Positions 52,923 through 62,518 of a DNA stretch of 64,000 nt are shown piece by piece. Each line of letters begins with the position of its first letter. Within the stretch, counting starts at the first letter, position 1. The notes beneath the pieces were generated by a model. It had not been told where the DNA came from and searched no databases. It was given only the letters and a program-made list of their open reading frames with translations. Position numbers and translations under genes: made by a program. Location: assembly GCF_037113525.1 (NCBI RefSeq), contig NZ_CP146963.1:2852001-2916000 (forward strand), given 5' to 3'. Source of the DNA: Butyrivibrio fibrisolvens (GTDB taxonomy: Bacteria; Bacillota; Clostridia; Lachnospirales; Lachnospiraceae).

Positions 52923-52963
52923 AAGAAAAAGTTGTTAACTAAAAAAAATATTGGACAGTACTC

Positions 52964-54055
52964 ATGGAAAACATAACTTGTGGATTTATAGGCCTTGGCC
53001 TTATCGGCGGTTCAATGGCCAAAGCTCTCAAAAACGGTAATAAAGATCTAAGGATCGTAGCATACGATGTAAATATGGAAACTCTTGAAATGGCCCGTGC
53101 GGATGGTATTGCTGATGAGATCACATCTTCCATCGACGAGCATTTTCTTGCGTGCGATTATATCTTTTTGTGTGCACCCGTTCAGATCAATATCGAGAAT
53201 ACTAATAAGATAAAATCTTTTCTGAAAAAAGATGCTATTCTCACTGACATAGGTTCTGTAAAGACCCAGATTCACGATCATATTCACAGCCTCGGCCTCG
53301 ATGCCCAGTTCATAGGCGGACATCCCATGGCAGGAACTGAAAGGATCGGGTATATCAATTCGAAACCTATCATTCTTGAAAATGCATACTATATTCTTAC
53401 AAAAACTCCTGAAACAAGTGATGACAAACTTAACCACTTCTATGATCTTGTAAAGAGCATGGGCGCGATCCCTCTTGTCATGGATCACAAGCAGCACGAT
53501 TATATCGTTGCAGCTATTTCTCATGTACCTCATGTCATCTCTGCTTCACTTGTAAACCTTGTTAAGAATTCCGATTCCGAGAACGGACTTATGAAGCTTA
53601 CCGCAGCAGGCGGCTTTAAGGATATCACAAGAATCTCCTCATCCTCTCCTGTTATGTGGCAGCAGATATGTCTTACCAATACTAAAAATATATCTGAGCT
53701 TCTTGGGAACTACATTGATTCCCTTAATAAGATAAAAGAACAGATCGATAATGGTGAAGGCGACTCCATCATACGCTTTTTCAATGATGCAAGAGTATAC
53801 CGCGAATCCTTTATTGATTCTTCGGGCGGTCCTATCAAAAAGGCCTATAACGTTCATATCGATATTGCCGATCAGCCGGGTGTACTTGCAACAGTTGCTA
53901 CTCTCCTTGCCGTTCATAACATCAATATCAAAAATATAGGAATCATGCATAACCGTGAATATCAGAGCGGTAGTCTCCAGATCGAGTTTAACGATGAGCA
54001 CGACCAGCTTGAATCTATAGCACTTCTCAAGTCACACGGCTATATAGTTTCATAA
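52964..54055 (+). CDS. tyrA: Prephenate dehydrogenase
   Basis: The 363-residue enzyme makes 4-hydroxyphenylpyruvate for tyrosine. It has a Rossmann motif GFIGLGLIGGSMAKAL (7-22), the region TDIGSVKTQIHDHI, GGHPMAGTERIGY, catalytic-region DHKQHDYIVAAISHVPHV, and an ACT domain (about 292-363, VHIDIADQPGVLATVATLLA) for feedback control. It is followed 200 bases later by aroA on the same strand. The ribosome binding site is weak (GGAC). No fused chorismate mutase domain is present. Confidence 0.95.
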   Translation: MENITCGFIGLGLIGGSMAKALKNGNKDLRIVAYDVNMETLEMARADGIADEITSSIDEHFLACDYIFLCAPVQINIENTNKIKSFLKKDAILTDIGSVKTQIHDHIHSLGLDAQFIGGHPMAGTERIGYINSKPIILENAYYILTKTPETSDDKLNHFYDLVKSMGAIPLVMDHKQHDYIVAAISHVPHVISASLVNLVKNSDSENGLMKLTAAGGFKDITRISSSSPVMWQQICLTNTKNISELLGNYIDSLNKIKEQIDNGEGDSIIRFFNDARVYRESFIDSSGGPIKKAYNVHIDIADQPGVLATVATLLAVHNINIKNIGIMHNREYQSGSLQIEFNDEHDQLESIALLKSHGYIVS

Positions 54056-54257
54056 ATTAATTAAAAGGGTTTATTTCTTATCAACAACTATATTCTTGTA
54101 TTAATATTATTTAAATGTATATTATTAATAATAAGACTATCCATATTAGATGATATGGTCTATTTACAGGTTCAGGCACCATATCTTAGAAATACCAACA
54201 CGCTTTTTAACAAGTTTTACCACATAATAGTTCTACTACTAAACAAGGCAGGTATCT

Positions 54258-55592
54258 ATGATCAAATTAACACGCGCACCCAAACCACTTAAAGGTGAGG
54301 TATACGTACCCGGAGACAAATCCATCTCCCATCGCAGCGTTATGTTTGCTGCCCTTGCAGAAGGCTCCTCACAGATAACAGGCTTTCTTGAAGGTGCCGA
54401 CTGTCTCTCAACTATTGATTGTTTCAGAAAAATGGGTGTTCTTATTGAGCACTCTGACAGACCCCTTAACGGCGTTCCAACTATAACTGTACATGGCCAG
54501 GGTCTTCACGGTCTCAAAGAGCCTACTTCTCCCCTGTATACCGGTAACAGCGGAACAACTACAAGACTTATGGCGGGAATTCTTGCTGCTCAGAAATTCA
54601 ACAGCGAGATAACAGGCGACGAATCTATTGAAAAAAGACCCATGGGCCGCATCATGAGGCCTCTGTCTGATATGGGCGCAATTGTTACCAGCGTAAAAGG
54701 TAATGACTGTTGCCCTCTTCGCATTGAAGGCGGTCACACACTTCACGGAATCGTATATCACAACTCTGTAGCATCAGCTCAGGTTAAGTCCTGTATCCTT
54801 CTTGCAGGTCTCTATGCTCAGGGTGATACTGTAGTTCACGAACCTGCTCTTTCAAGAAATCATACTGAGATAATGCTCAGATACTTCGGAGCAGATGTTC
54901 ATAACGATGCAACCCGCTACGGCCCATCAGCAGCTGTACTTCACCCGGGTATGCCTTTGTATGGAAGAAGTATAAATGTACCAGGTGATATAAGTTCAGC
55001 AGCATACTTCATCGCAGCTGCTCTCATGGTTCCCGGCTCAGAAGTACTCATCCACAACGTCGGCATCAACAGCACACGTGCAGGATTCCTTGCTGCTGTA
55101 AGACAGATGGGGGCTGATATCACTCTTCTTAATGAAAATAATGACATGGAGCCAAGAGCTGATATCCTCGTAAGATATTCAGAGCTTCACAGTCCTAACA
55201 ATGATACTTTCGAACTTGGCGGTAAGATAATCCCGACCATGATCGATGAGATACCGATATTTGCTGTACTTGCAGCTATATCAAACTGCAAGACCATAAT
55301 CAAAGACGCAGCAGAGCTTAAGGTCAAAGAAAGTAACCGAATCGATACTATCGTTGAAAACCTGACAGCTATGGGCGCAGATGTTACTGCAACAGATGAC
55401 GGAATGATCATAAACGGCGGCAAGCCTCTTCACGGAGCAATCATCGATTCCCACAAGGATCACCGCATCGCCATGAGCTTTGCGATCGCATCACTGGTAG
55501 CTTCAAGTGAAACAAGGATCAAGGACGAAGAATGCGTAGACATCTCCTACCCGACCTTCTTCCGCGACTTCAGAAGCCTTATTAATAACTAA
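54258..55592 (+). CDS. aroA: 3-phosphoshikimate 1-carboxyvinyltransferase (EPSP synthase)
   Basis: The 444-residue enzyme of the shikimate pathway adds the enolpyruvyl group from PEP. It has VPGDKSISHRSVMFAALAEG near the N-terminus (phosphate binding), LYTGNSGTTTRLMAGILA, EKRPMGRIMRPL, LKVKESNRIDTIVENL and SHKDHRIAMSFAIASL. GTGN in the PEP-binding loop is YTGNSGTT here, where the Ala found in glyphosate-tolerant forms is not at the usual Gly position. The ATG at 54258 follows AAGGCAGG. A hairpin near 54140-54165 lies in the gap after tyrA. A terminator follows. Confidence 0.97.
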   Translation: MIKLTRAPKPLKGEVYVPGDKSISHRSVMFAALAEGSSQITGFLEGADCLSTIDCFRKMGVLIEHSDRPLNGVPTITVHGQGLHGLKEPTSPLYTGNSGTTTRLMAGILAAQKFNSEITGDESIEKRPMGRIMRPLSDMGAIVTSVKGNDCCPLRIEGGHTLHGIVYHNSVASAQVKSCILLAGLYAQGDTVVHEPALSRNHTEIMLRYFGADVHNDATRYGPSAAVLHPGMPLYGRSINVPGDISSAAYFIAAALMVPGSEVLIHNVGINSTRAGFLAAVRQMGADITLLNENNDMEPRADILVRYSELHSPNNDTFELGGKIIPTMIDEIPIFAVLAAISNCKTIIKDAAELKVKESNRIDTIVENLTAMGADVTATDDGMIINGGKPLHGAIIDSHKDHRIAMSFAIASLVASSETRIKDEECVDISYPTFFRDFRSLINN

Positions 55593-55607
55593 GCATGAAA
55601 TGTTTTC

Positions 55608-55640
55608 AAAACTCTCCATTTAATATGGGGAGTTTTGTTT
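55608..55640 (+). terminator. Terminator of aroA
   Basis: AAAACTCTCCAT / ATGGGGAGTTTT with a 5-base loop, followed by GTTT on the plus strand. Confidence 0.85.
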
Positions 55641-55690
55641 ATGGTACGCCCTACGGCGCACGTTTCAAATGAATTTTCACCCGGCCAAGA

Positions 55691-55801
55691 ATTTCCCACA
55701 AGAAAACAAAAAAACCGTACTCACTTATTTCCCACAAGAAAACAAAAAAACCGTACTCACTTATTTCCCACAAGAAAACAATAAAAAATCCGTACTCACT
55801 T
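55691..55801. repeat. Three tandem copies of a 36-38 bp unit
   Basis: Units at 55691-55726 and 55727-55762 are identical; the third (55763-55800) has two extra bases. Each carries TTCCCACAAGAAAAC and CCGTACTCACTT. The third overlaps the terminator of the PilZ gene. Confidence 0.9.
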
Positions 55802-55815
55802 TCGCAAGTACGGAT
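55788..55815 (-). terminator. Terminator of the PilZ gene
   Basis: ATCCGTACT / AGTACGGAT, followed by TTTTTATTG on the minus strand. Its 3' arm and T-tract are repeated twice more in the tandem array. Confidence 0.85.
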
Positions 55816-55824
55816 AAAACATTT

Positions 55825-56193
55825 TCAATCATCATCCTCATCGTCATCATCATGAGGAACGAGTTCTTCCACAGTCTCATAGACTGCTATTCGCTGTCTG
55901 TCAGAATCAGGCATTCCTATAAATATACATCCATAATCATAGCCATCATCATCTCTTTTTTCAGATCTGACGATCTGGAGAAAAACATTAATAACCTCTT
56001 TAGTCCAGATAGTAAGCTCTGCCTGATAATTATCCCCTATTGTCAGCTGCTCAGGACAACTAAATCCAAGACCATGTCTCGAACAGTTCTGAATATCAAT
56101 AGAAACCTCAGATGAAGGACCGTTTCCACTAAGTGACTTCATCATCAGTACTCCGGACATAGATAATCTCTTGCTCTTGCGCCTTTCGTTCAT
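55825..56193 (-). CDS. PilZ-domain protein
   Basis: The 122-residue protein is a single PilZ domain. It has the RxxxR-type start (NERRKSKRLSMSG) and the NCSRHGLGF motif in place of the usual DxSxxG, so cyclic-di-GMP binding is likely but not certain. The end is a run of Asp (PHDDDDEDDD). The start is ATG 56193 with GGAG upstream; the frame reaches a TTG at 56220. It is divergent from the chemotaxis receptor gene, which suggests a tie to motility. A good promoter lies at 56314-56342. Confidence 0.85.
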   Translation of the reverse strand: MNERRKSKRLSMSGVLMMKSLSGNGPSSEVSIDIQNCSRHGLGFSCPEQLTIGDNYQAELTIWTKEVINVFLQIVRSEKRDDDGYDYGCIFIGMPDSDRQRIAVYETVEELVPHDDDDEDDD

Positions 56194-56313
56194 AATGTGA
56201 TCTCCCATCATCGGAGGCAATCATAGATTCTCTCTACAATCCGTGATTGTCTTCATTATTTTCACCGTATTGATAAGCTCATTAACAAGTAATTGTGACG
56301 CACTACTATTTTA

Positions 56314-56342
56314 AATATATCGCATTAATTATTTATTGACAA
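56314..56342 (-). promoter_or_regulatory. Promoter of the PilZ gene
   Basis: TTGTCA (56337-56342), a 17-bp spacer and TATATT (56314-56319) on the minus strand. No clear promoter for the receptor gene is seen in the same 310-base gap. Confidence 0.7.
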
Positions 56343-56503
56343 GTTATATACGCGCTTTCGTTTTTTCTTTACTGTATAAACTATTAGTACTATTCTTCCG
56401 AAATAAACTGCGCAGGCGAATTTATTAAGTCCTTTAATAATTCTATTCGTTTTTCTTTTTCCAATATTTAATTCAAGTGTTTTTTATGGAGGTGAATATC
56501 GAT

Positions 56504-58540
56504 ATGGCAAAAAACAGCGCAGCGCCACAGTCAGGCAAAGTCAAAAAAAGTATCAGCAAAACTCTTCTCATAAGCCTCATGCCTATCATAGTCATAGGTA
56601 TAGTAGCGATTATTGCATTCCTGACCTTGAATGCTAAAAGCAACATAACTGAGCTTTCTCTTATGGATCTTCAGGCAGAAACTCAGGCTAATGCACTTAA
56701 CCTTGGTACTTCATTCAGAATGCTGACTGCAAAATTCGGTGAGTATTGTGATACTTTGGAGCAGGTAGAATTCAAAGATCATGATGCAATGCTCAAATAT
56801 ATTGAGCCTTCTACTAATTATAAGGCTATTGAAAACAGCGGTTTGTATATAGGTTTTTCTGATGATACTTATATCTTTGCAAATGGCACTATTCAGGATG
56901 AATCCTGGAAGCCAACAGAAAGAGGCTGGTACCAGGCTGGTCTTGGTCACGAAACATTTGTAGAAACTGATCCTTATGTAGACTCTTCTACTAATGCGCT
57001 TTGTGTTACCTTCGTAAGACAGAATGATTTCTATAACGGCGAAGTTGGCGTATGCGCTACCGACGTATTTCTGACCGACCTTCAGGAAAGAGTTAATTCT
57101 CTTACACCTATGAAGACTGGAACCTCCATAGTTGTTGCCGGTGATTATATTATCTCCTATGTTGACTCATCTCTTAACGGCGGCAAAATTTCCACAAGTG
57201 GAAGTCCTCTTCTTACAGCACTTAAAGCACATATTGATAGTGGTTCCGAAGATATAATCACTCTTACAAGAGACAATACAGACACCGAGCTTTACATTGC
57301 AACATATCCTATTCAGGGAACAACATGGACTATCGCATCCGCTGTTCCGGTAAAAGACGTCGAAGCAAGCGCAAACAGATTCATGAATTATGCTATTGGC
57401 GGACTCATTGTACTTATTGCTCTTATAACAGCTGTAATCCTTATAACTATCAATCGCGTAATAACCAAACCTGTAAAAGGACTTTCTGAAAGCATTCTCA
57501 AGATCTCAGGCGGCGACTTTACAACCAAGATGCCGGCTGACAAAGGTGATGAGATAGGTCTTATCAGTAAAGAAATGGGCAATTACGTTCAGATCATGAA
57601 TAATACCATCAATTCCATTCAGTCCAAAGCCGAACAGCTCAAAGATGACTCCAATTCTTCCAAAGATGCATCAGAGAAGATGACTGAAGGAGCTAATGAA
57701 CAGTCTGTTTCCATGGGTCAGATCCAGACTACCATGGATGATATCACAAATGCCGTATCAGAGCTTGCAGGTAACGCAACACAGCTTGCCAGTGCTGTTG
57801 CAGATCTTACTGACAGCGGTAATAAGACCAACGATATCATGCTAAATCTTGTAGATCAGGCCGATATCGGACAGCATGATATGAACAATGTTCAAAAGAA
57901 TATGGAATCCATAACAAGTTCAATGAGTGAAATGAACGATGTTGTTAAGACAGTTGGTGAATCCGCAGATAAGATCACCGAGATCGTTGAAATGATCGAT
58001 TCTATTGCCCAGCAGACCAATCTTCTTTCACTCAATGCTTCTATTGAAGCTGCAAGAGCCGGTGAAGCAGGTAAAGGCTTCGCTGTCGTTGCTGACGAGA
58101 TTGGTAAACTTGCTCAGAACAGCCAGGATGCTGCCAAAGAGATCAGTACTATCATCACTGAGATCACTCAGCTTATAGGCAATCTTGCCACCAAATCACA
58201 GGTTAATATGGATGCCATCCAAAACAGTAGTGATGCTGTATCCAAGGCAGGTGACAGTTTCAATAAGATCTATGAAGATCTTAACAGTACCGCCAATACC
58301 ATGAAAGACATGATCAGCATGATGAGTAACGTTAATGATATTGCATCAAGCGTAGCTGCCATCTCCGAGGAGCAGTCAGCAAGTTCTGAAGAAGTTAACG
58401 CAACTATCGTAAATCTTGCTGAGAATGCAAAAGAGATCGCAGATGAATCCAATGGTGTTGAACAGGTTGCAATATCAGTTTCAAATTCTGCTGTATCAAT
58501 TAACGAAGAACTTAGTAAGTTCAAGATAGTTCAGGGATAA
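56504..58540 (+). CDS. Methyl-accepting chemotaxis protein
   Basis: The 678-residue receptor has one N-terminal membrane segment (about 20-42), an extracellular dCache-like sensor (about 45-290), a second membrane segment (about 290-312) and a HAMP domain (VITKPVKGLSESIL). A long signalling hairpin follows, with the hairpin tip IDSIAQQTNLLSLNASIEAARAGEAGKGFAVVADEIGKLAQNS. There is no C-terminal pentapeptide for CheR. The start is ATG 56504 with GGAGGTGA eight bases upstream; a GTG at 56477 is less likely. It is divergent from the PilZ gene. The ligand is unknown. Confidence 0.95.
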   Translation: MAKNSAAPQSGKVKKSISKTLLISLMPIIVIGIVAIIAFLTLNAKSNITELSLMDLQAETQANALNLGTSFRMLTAKFGEYCDTLEQVEFKDHDAMLKYIEPSTNYKAIENSGLYIGFSDDTYIFANGTIQDESWKPTERGWYQAGLGHETFVETDPYVDSSTNALCVTFVRQNDFYNGEVGVCATDVFLTDLQERVNSLTPMKTGTSIVVAGDYIISYVDSSLNGGKISTSGSPLLTALKAHIDSGSEDIITLTRDNTDTELYIATYPIQGTTWTIASAVPVKDVEASANRFMNYAIGGLIVLIALITAVILITINRVITKPVKGLSESILKISGGDFTTKMPADKGDEIGLISKEMGNYVQIMNNTINSIQSKAEQLKDDSNSSKDASEKMTEGANEQSVSMGQIQTTMDDITNAVSELAGNATQLASAVADLTDSGNKTNDIMLNLVDQADIGQHDMNNVQKNMESITSSMSEMNDVVKTVGESADKITEIVEMIDSIAQQTNLLSLNASIEAARAGEAGKGFAVVADEIGKLAQNSQDAAKEISTIITEITQLIGNLATKSQVNMDAIQNSSDAVSKAGDSFNKIYEDLNSTANTMKDMISMMSNVNDIASSVAAISEEQSASSEEVNATIVNLAENAKEIADESNGVEQVAISVSNSAVSINEELSKFKIVQG

Positions 58541-58601
58541 TGTGACCTATCGCTAAGTAATTTATAAATTTGACTTTTCAACCTCCAATTTCAATAAATA
58601 A

Positions 58602-58631
58602 GGGCATGTCGCAACATTCTGTGACATGCCC
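58602..58631 (+). terminator. Terminator of the chemotaxis receptor gene
   Basis: GGGCATGTC / GACATGCCC with a 12-base loop, followed by ATTATTATTCTT. Confidence 0.8.
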
Positions 58632-58726
58632 ATTATTATTCTTAATCTTTTTAATATGAATTCTTGTAGACAAGATTAGGATATTACATTTTCTGCGTAT
58701 TTCATTATCCAATCGATCATACACCA

Positions 58727-59818
58727 TTACATATCCGGCATCTTGTCTGTAAAAAAGCAGGCGTCTCCAAATGAAAAGAATCTGTACCCTTTTTTAATAG
58801 CTTCATTATAAGCATTAAGCACGTGATCTCTTCCCGCAAGAGCTGAAACCAGCATTACAAGTGTTGACTCCGGAAGGTGGAAATTAGTGATAAGGCAGTC
58901 AAGAACCTTAAACTTATATCCGGGGTAGATGAATATTGAAGTGTTATCTGAGCACTCCTTAAGGTGACCGTTCTCATCTGCGGCACTTTCAATTGTACGA
59001 CAGCTCGTAGTACCAACGCAGATAACTCTGTGTCCTGACTCTTTTGCCTTATTGATCTTGTCTGCAGCTTCCTGAGTTACCTGATACCACTCGGTATGCA
59101 TGTGGTGTTCAAGTACGTTATCAACCTTAACAGGTCTGAAAGTTCCAAGACCTACGTGAAGAGTTACATAGGCAAGGTCGATACCTTTTTTCTCAATAGC
59201 ATCAAGAAGCTCTGTTGTAAAGTGAAGACCTGCTGTAGGCGCTGCTGCTGAGCCGTCGAACTTGGCATAAACAGTCTGGTACATGTTCTTGTCCTGAAGC
59301 TTATGTGTGATATAAGGAGGAAGCGGCATCTCACCAAGTGAATCAAGCACTTCTTCCCAGATTCCATCATAATAGAACTTAACAAGTCTGTTGCCATCTT
59401 CTACTACTTCAAGGATCTCAGCTTTAAGTCTTCCATCACCAAATGTAACTCTTGCTCCGGGACGAAGCTTCTTACCAGGCTTAACAAGTGTCTCCCAGAC
59501 ATCGTTCTCTCTTCTTTTAAGAAGAAGGATTTCGCACCCTGCTCCTGTTCCTTCTTTGGTGCCATAGAGTCTTGCAGGTATAACCTTGGTATTATTAAGA
59601 ACAAGGCAGTCGCCCGGCTCAAGGTAGTCAATTATATCTTTGAAAACATGGTGCTGGATAGCGCCAGTCTCTTTATCCATCACAAGAAGTTTAGATGCAG
59701 CACGGTCTTCAAGAGGGTCCTGCGCTATAAGCTCCTGTGGAAGGTCAAAATAATAATCCGATGTACGAAGTCCAAGCATCGGATCATTTAATTCGTTGTT
59801 ATTTTCATTGGTACTCAT
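58727..59818 (-). CDS. queA: S-adenosylmethionine:tRNA ribosyltransferase-isomerase
   Basis: The 363-residue enzyme makes epoxyqueuosine in tRNA from preQ1. It has DYYFDLPQELIAQDPLEDR at the start, LVLNNTKVIPARLYGTK, AAPTAGLHFTTELLDAI, YVTLHVGLGTFRPV and NFHLPESTLVMLVSALAG. A short Asn-rich extension (MSTNENNNELND) precedes the domain. It is a single gene convergent with the receptor gene and divergent from iorA. Other queuosine genes are not in the window. Confidence 0.97.
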   Translation of the reverse strand: MSTNENNNELNDPMLGLRTSDYYFDLPQELIAQDPLEDRAASKLLVMDKETGAIQHHVFKDIIDYLEPGDCLVLNNTKVIPARLYGTKEGTGAGCEILLLKRRENDVWETLVKPGKKLRPGARVTFGDGRLKAEILEVVEDGNRLVKFYYDGIWEEVLDSLGEMPLPPYITHKLQDKNMYQTVYAKFDGSAAAPTAGLHFTTELLDAIEKKGIDLAYVTLHVGLGTFRPVKVDNVLEHHMHTEWYQVTQEAADKINKAKESGHRVICVGTTSCRTIESAADENGHLKECSDNTSIFIYPGYKFKVLDCLITNFHLPESTLVMLVSALAGRDHVLNAYNEAIKKGYRFFSFGDACFFTDKMPDM

Positions 59819-59986
59819 AAAATTACTTCCTTACTATCTTCAAATAAAAATCAAATCGTCATGCAATGATAGATTTTACACCTTTTATCCAATAAAACAA
59901 TCCTTTTTCCATCTCTTATACTATCATTCTGTAAAAAATTCATCAAATAATCACAAAAACGCTTCCACACTTTAACGCTTTAATGA

Positions 59987-60013
59987 TATAATAAATAACA
60001 GTATGTTACTGTT
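59987..60013 (+). promoter_or_regulatory. -10 box and candidate operator upstream of iorA
   Basis: TATAAT (59987-59992) is followed four bases later by the palindrome AACAGTA-TGT-TACTGTT (59997-60013), placed at the expected transcription start. The -35 is weak. Confidence 0.55.
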
Positions 60014-60096
60014 CATAAATAGCAGAAAGTCCTTGTATAGCTGACTGCATCTATATATGAAACAGTATTGGCAAAAAATTAGGAGGAGATACAGTC

Positions 60097-61845
60097 ATGA
60101 AAGAAATTATGTTAGGCAATAAAGCCCTTGCTCGCGGTCTGTACGAAGCAGGTGTATGTGTTGCCAGCAGCTATCCCGGTACACCCAGTACCGAGACCAC
60201 GGAGGAAGCTGCCAAGTATGATGAAATCTACTGCGAATGGGCACCAAATGAGAAGGTAGCGCTGGAGACAGCCTTTGGTGCATCCCTTGCAGGTAAGAGA
60301 AGCTATTGCGCCATGAAGCACGTAGGTCTTAACGTTGCGGCAGATCCCCTTTTTACAATAGCATATACAGGAGTTAATGCAGGTCTTGTTATCAATGTAG
60401 CTGATGATCCGGGTATGCACTCATCTCAGAATGAACAGGATTCACGTCACTATGCGATCGCAGCCAAGATCCCGATGCTCGAGCCATCTGACTCTCAGGA
60501 AGCACTTGATTTTGCAAAAAGAGCATATGAGATCTCCGAGCAGTTCGATACTCCTGTTCTTCTTAAGATGTGCACAAGAGTTGCTCACTCTCAGAGCATC
60601 GTAGAACTTCATGACAGAGTAGAACTTCCTGTCAAAACTTATGAAAAAAATCCCTCAAAATATATCATGACGCCTGCAAACGCTAAAAGGCGCCATCCTT
60701 TCGTTGAAGAGCGTACCAAAAAGCTTATCGAGTATGCTGAAACATGTGACCTTAACCGAGTAGAGATGGCAGATACCAAGGTGGGTATCATCACCTCTTC
60801 TACTTCTTATCAGTATGTCAAAGAAGTATATGGGGACAGCGTAAGCGTTCTTAAAATTGGTCTTATTAATCCTCTTCCTGTTAAGCTTATCAAGGACTTC
60901 GCAGCCAAAGTTGAAAAGCTTGTAGTAATCGAAGAGCTTGATCCTATCATCGAAACTCATTGCAAAGTATTAGGTCTTACAGTAACCGGCAAGGATGTAT
61001 TCCCAATGATAGATGAGTTCTCACAAGGCCTTATCGCTTCCAAGATGGGACAAGAAGAAAAGCCTTCCTGCACTCCCATCGAGAACCTCCCTGTCCGTCC
61101 ACCTGTTATGTGCGCAGGCTGCCCTCACAGAGGCATGTATTATGCCCTTTCCAAGAACAAGATCACAGTCCTTGGCGATATCGGCTGCTACACACTTGGA
61201 TCTGCACAGCCACTTAATGCCGTTGATACAACAGAGTGTATGGGTGCATCTGTAAGCTCCATCCACGGATTTAATAAGGCTCTTGGCAAAGAAAGTGAAG
61301 GCCGAACCGTAGCTGTTATCGGTGACTCAACTTTCATGCACTCCGGTATGACAGGCCTTGCCAATATCGCTTATAACCAGACCAACTCTACAGTGCTCAT
61401 CCTTGATAACTCCATAACCGGTATGACAGGACATCAGCAGAATCCTACAACAGGCTATAACATCAAAGGTGATCCTGCAGGTAAGATCAATCTTGAAGCC
61501 CTGTGCCGCGCTATGGGTATAGAGAATGTACGCGTTGTAGATCCATATAACATCTCTGAGTGCGAAACTGCTGTCAAAGAAGAACTTGCCAAAGAGGCTC
61601 CTTCTGTCATCATCAGCCGTCGTCCATGCGCACTTTTAAAACAGGTCAAGCATAACCCTCCTATCAAAGTCAACACAGACAAGTGTAAGAGCTGTAAATC
61701 CTGTATGAAGATAGGATGTCCTGCAATCTCTATGAAGAATGGCAAAGCTCACGTCGATCCAACTCTCTGCGTAGGCTGCAATGTATGTACTCAGCTGTGC
61801 CACTTCGAAGCTTTTGAAACACAGGAGGGGGTAACAATAAAATGA
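60097..61845 (+). CDS. iorA: Indolepyruvate ferredoxin oxidoreductase, alpha subunit
   Basis: The 582-residue subunit binds thiamine diphosphate and oxidises aryl 2-oxoacids to aryl-CoA with ferredoxin reduction. It has the N-terminal pyrimidine-binding domain (VASSYPGTPSTETTEEAAKY), the central domain (KHVGLNVAADPLFTIAYTGV) and the TDP motif GDIGCYTLGSAQPL. A two-[4Fe-4S] ferredoxin domain sits at the C-terminus (CKSCKSCMKIGCP, CVGCNVCTQLCH). AGGAGGAGA precedes the ATG. The stop overlaps the iorB start by four bases. It acts with the beta subunit in the cytoplasm in anaerobic aromatic amino acid breakdown or, in reverse, synthesis. Confidence 0.97.
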   Translation: MKEIMLGNKALARGLYEAGVCVASSYPGTPSTETTEEAAKYDEIYCEWAPNEKVALETAFGASLAGKRSYCAMKHVGLNVAADPLFTIAYTGVNAGLVINVADDPGMHSSQNEQDSRHYAIAAKIPMLEPSDSQEALDFAKRAYEISEQFDTPVLLKMCTRVAHSQSIVELHDRVELPVKTYEKNPSKYIMTPANAKRRHPFVEERTKKLIEYAETCDLNRVEMADTKVGIITSSTSYQYVKEVYGDSVSVLKIGLINPLPVKLIKDFAAKVEKLVVIEELDPIIETHCKVLGLTVTGKDVFPMIDEFSQGLIASKMGQEEKPSCTPIENLPVRPPVMCAGCPHRGMYYALSKNKITVLGDIGCYTLGSAQPLNAVDTTECMGASVSSIHGFNKALGKESEGRTVAVIGDSTFMHSGMTGLANIAYNQTNSTVLILDNSITGMTGHQQNPTTGYNIKGDPAGKINLEALCRAMGIENVRVVDPYNISECETAVKEELAKEAPSVIISRRPCALLKQVKHNPPIKVNTDKCKSCKSCMKIGCPAISMKNGKAHVDPTLCVGCNVCTQLCHFEAFETQEGVTIK

Positions 61846-62420
61846 ACAATACAACAAATGTAATGATAGTCGGTGTCGGAGGACAGGGCTCCCTTCTTGC
61901 AAGTAAGCTCCTGGGACACGTAATGCTCAAAAAGGGCGTAGATGTTAAGGTTTCAGAAGTTCACGGCATGAGCCAGAGAGGCGGAAGCGTTGTAACATAT
62001 GTAAGATTTGGCGATAAGGTCTACTCTCCTATTATTGATAAAGGAGAAGCTGACTATATCATCTCTTTCGAAACTCTTGAAGCAGCCCGCTATATGGCCA
62101 ACTTAAAGCCCGGCGGCCAGGTTATCGTCAATGATCAGCAGATGGATCCAATGCCTGTAATCACAGGTGCAGCAACCTATCCTGAAGGTCTGATCGACAA
62201 GATGAAGGATGCAGGAGCTAAGGTTGATGCCATCGATGCTCTTGGAATCGCCATGGAAGCCGGAAGCGCAAAAGCTGCAAACGTAGTCCTTATGGGACGC
62301 TTCTCAACATATTTTACCGATGTGACAGAAGCAGAATGGCTTGAAGCATTGGAAGAATGCGTACCACCAAAATTCATCGAACTTAATAAAAAAGCCTTCG
62401 ACTTAGGACGTAAGGCATAA
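61842..62420 (+). CDS. iorB: Indolepyruvate ferredoxin oxidoreductase, beta subunit
   Basis: The 192-residue subunit is the gamma-type domain of the 2-oxoacid oxidoreductases (VMIVGVGGQGSLLASKLLGH, EVHGMSQRGGSVVTYVRFGD). It pairs with IorA to form the CoA-binding and acylating complex. The ATG overlaps the iorA stop (ATGA). AGGAGGGGG lies upstream in the iorA coding end. A terminator follows. Confidence 0.97.
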   Translation: MNNTTNVMIVGVGGQGSLLASKLLGHVMLKKGVDVKVSEVHGMSQRGGSVVTYVRFGDKVYSPIIDKGEADYIISFETLEAARYMANLKPGGQVIVNDQQMDPMPVITGAATYPEGLIDKMKDAGAKVDAIDALGIAMEAGSAKAANVVLMGRFSTYFTDVTEAEWLEALEECVPPKFIELNKKAFDLGRKA

Positions 62421-62428
62421 TTATAATG

Positions 62429-62450
62429 CCCATCACATTTTAGTGATGGG
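62429..62450 (+). terminator. Terminator after iorAB
   Basis: CCCATCAC / GTGATGGG with a 6-base loop, followed by TATTTTGATTATTTT. Confidence 0.8.
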
Positions 62451-62518
62451 TATTTTGATTATTTTAAAAGTTTAGTTCTAATATATGGATCATTAAAATC
62501 CTAAAGCTGGAGATAACA

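Noticed and set aside
55691..55801. Tandem repeats as a CRISPR array
   Set aside because: The units abut without spacers, and they derive from a terminator arm; no cas genes are nearby.
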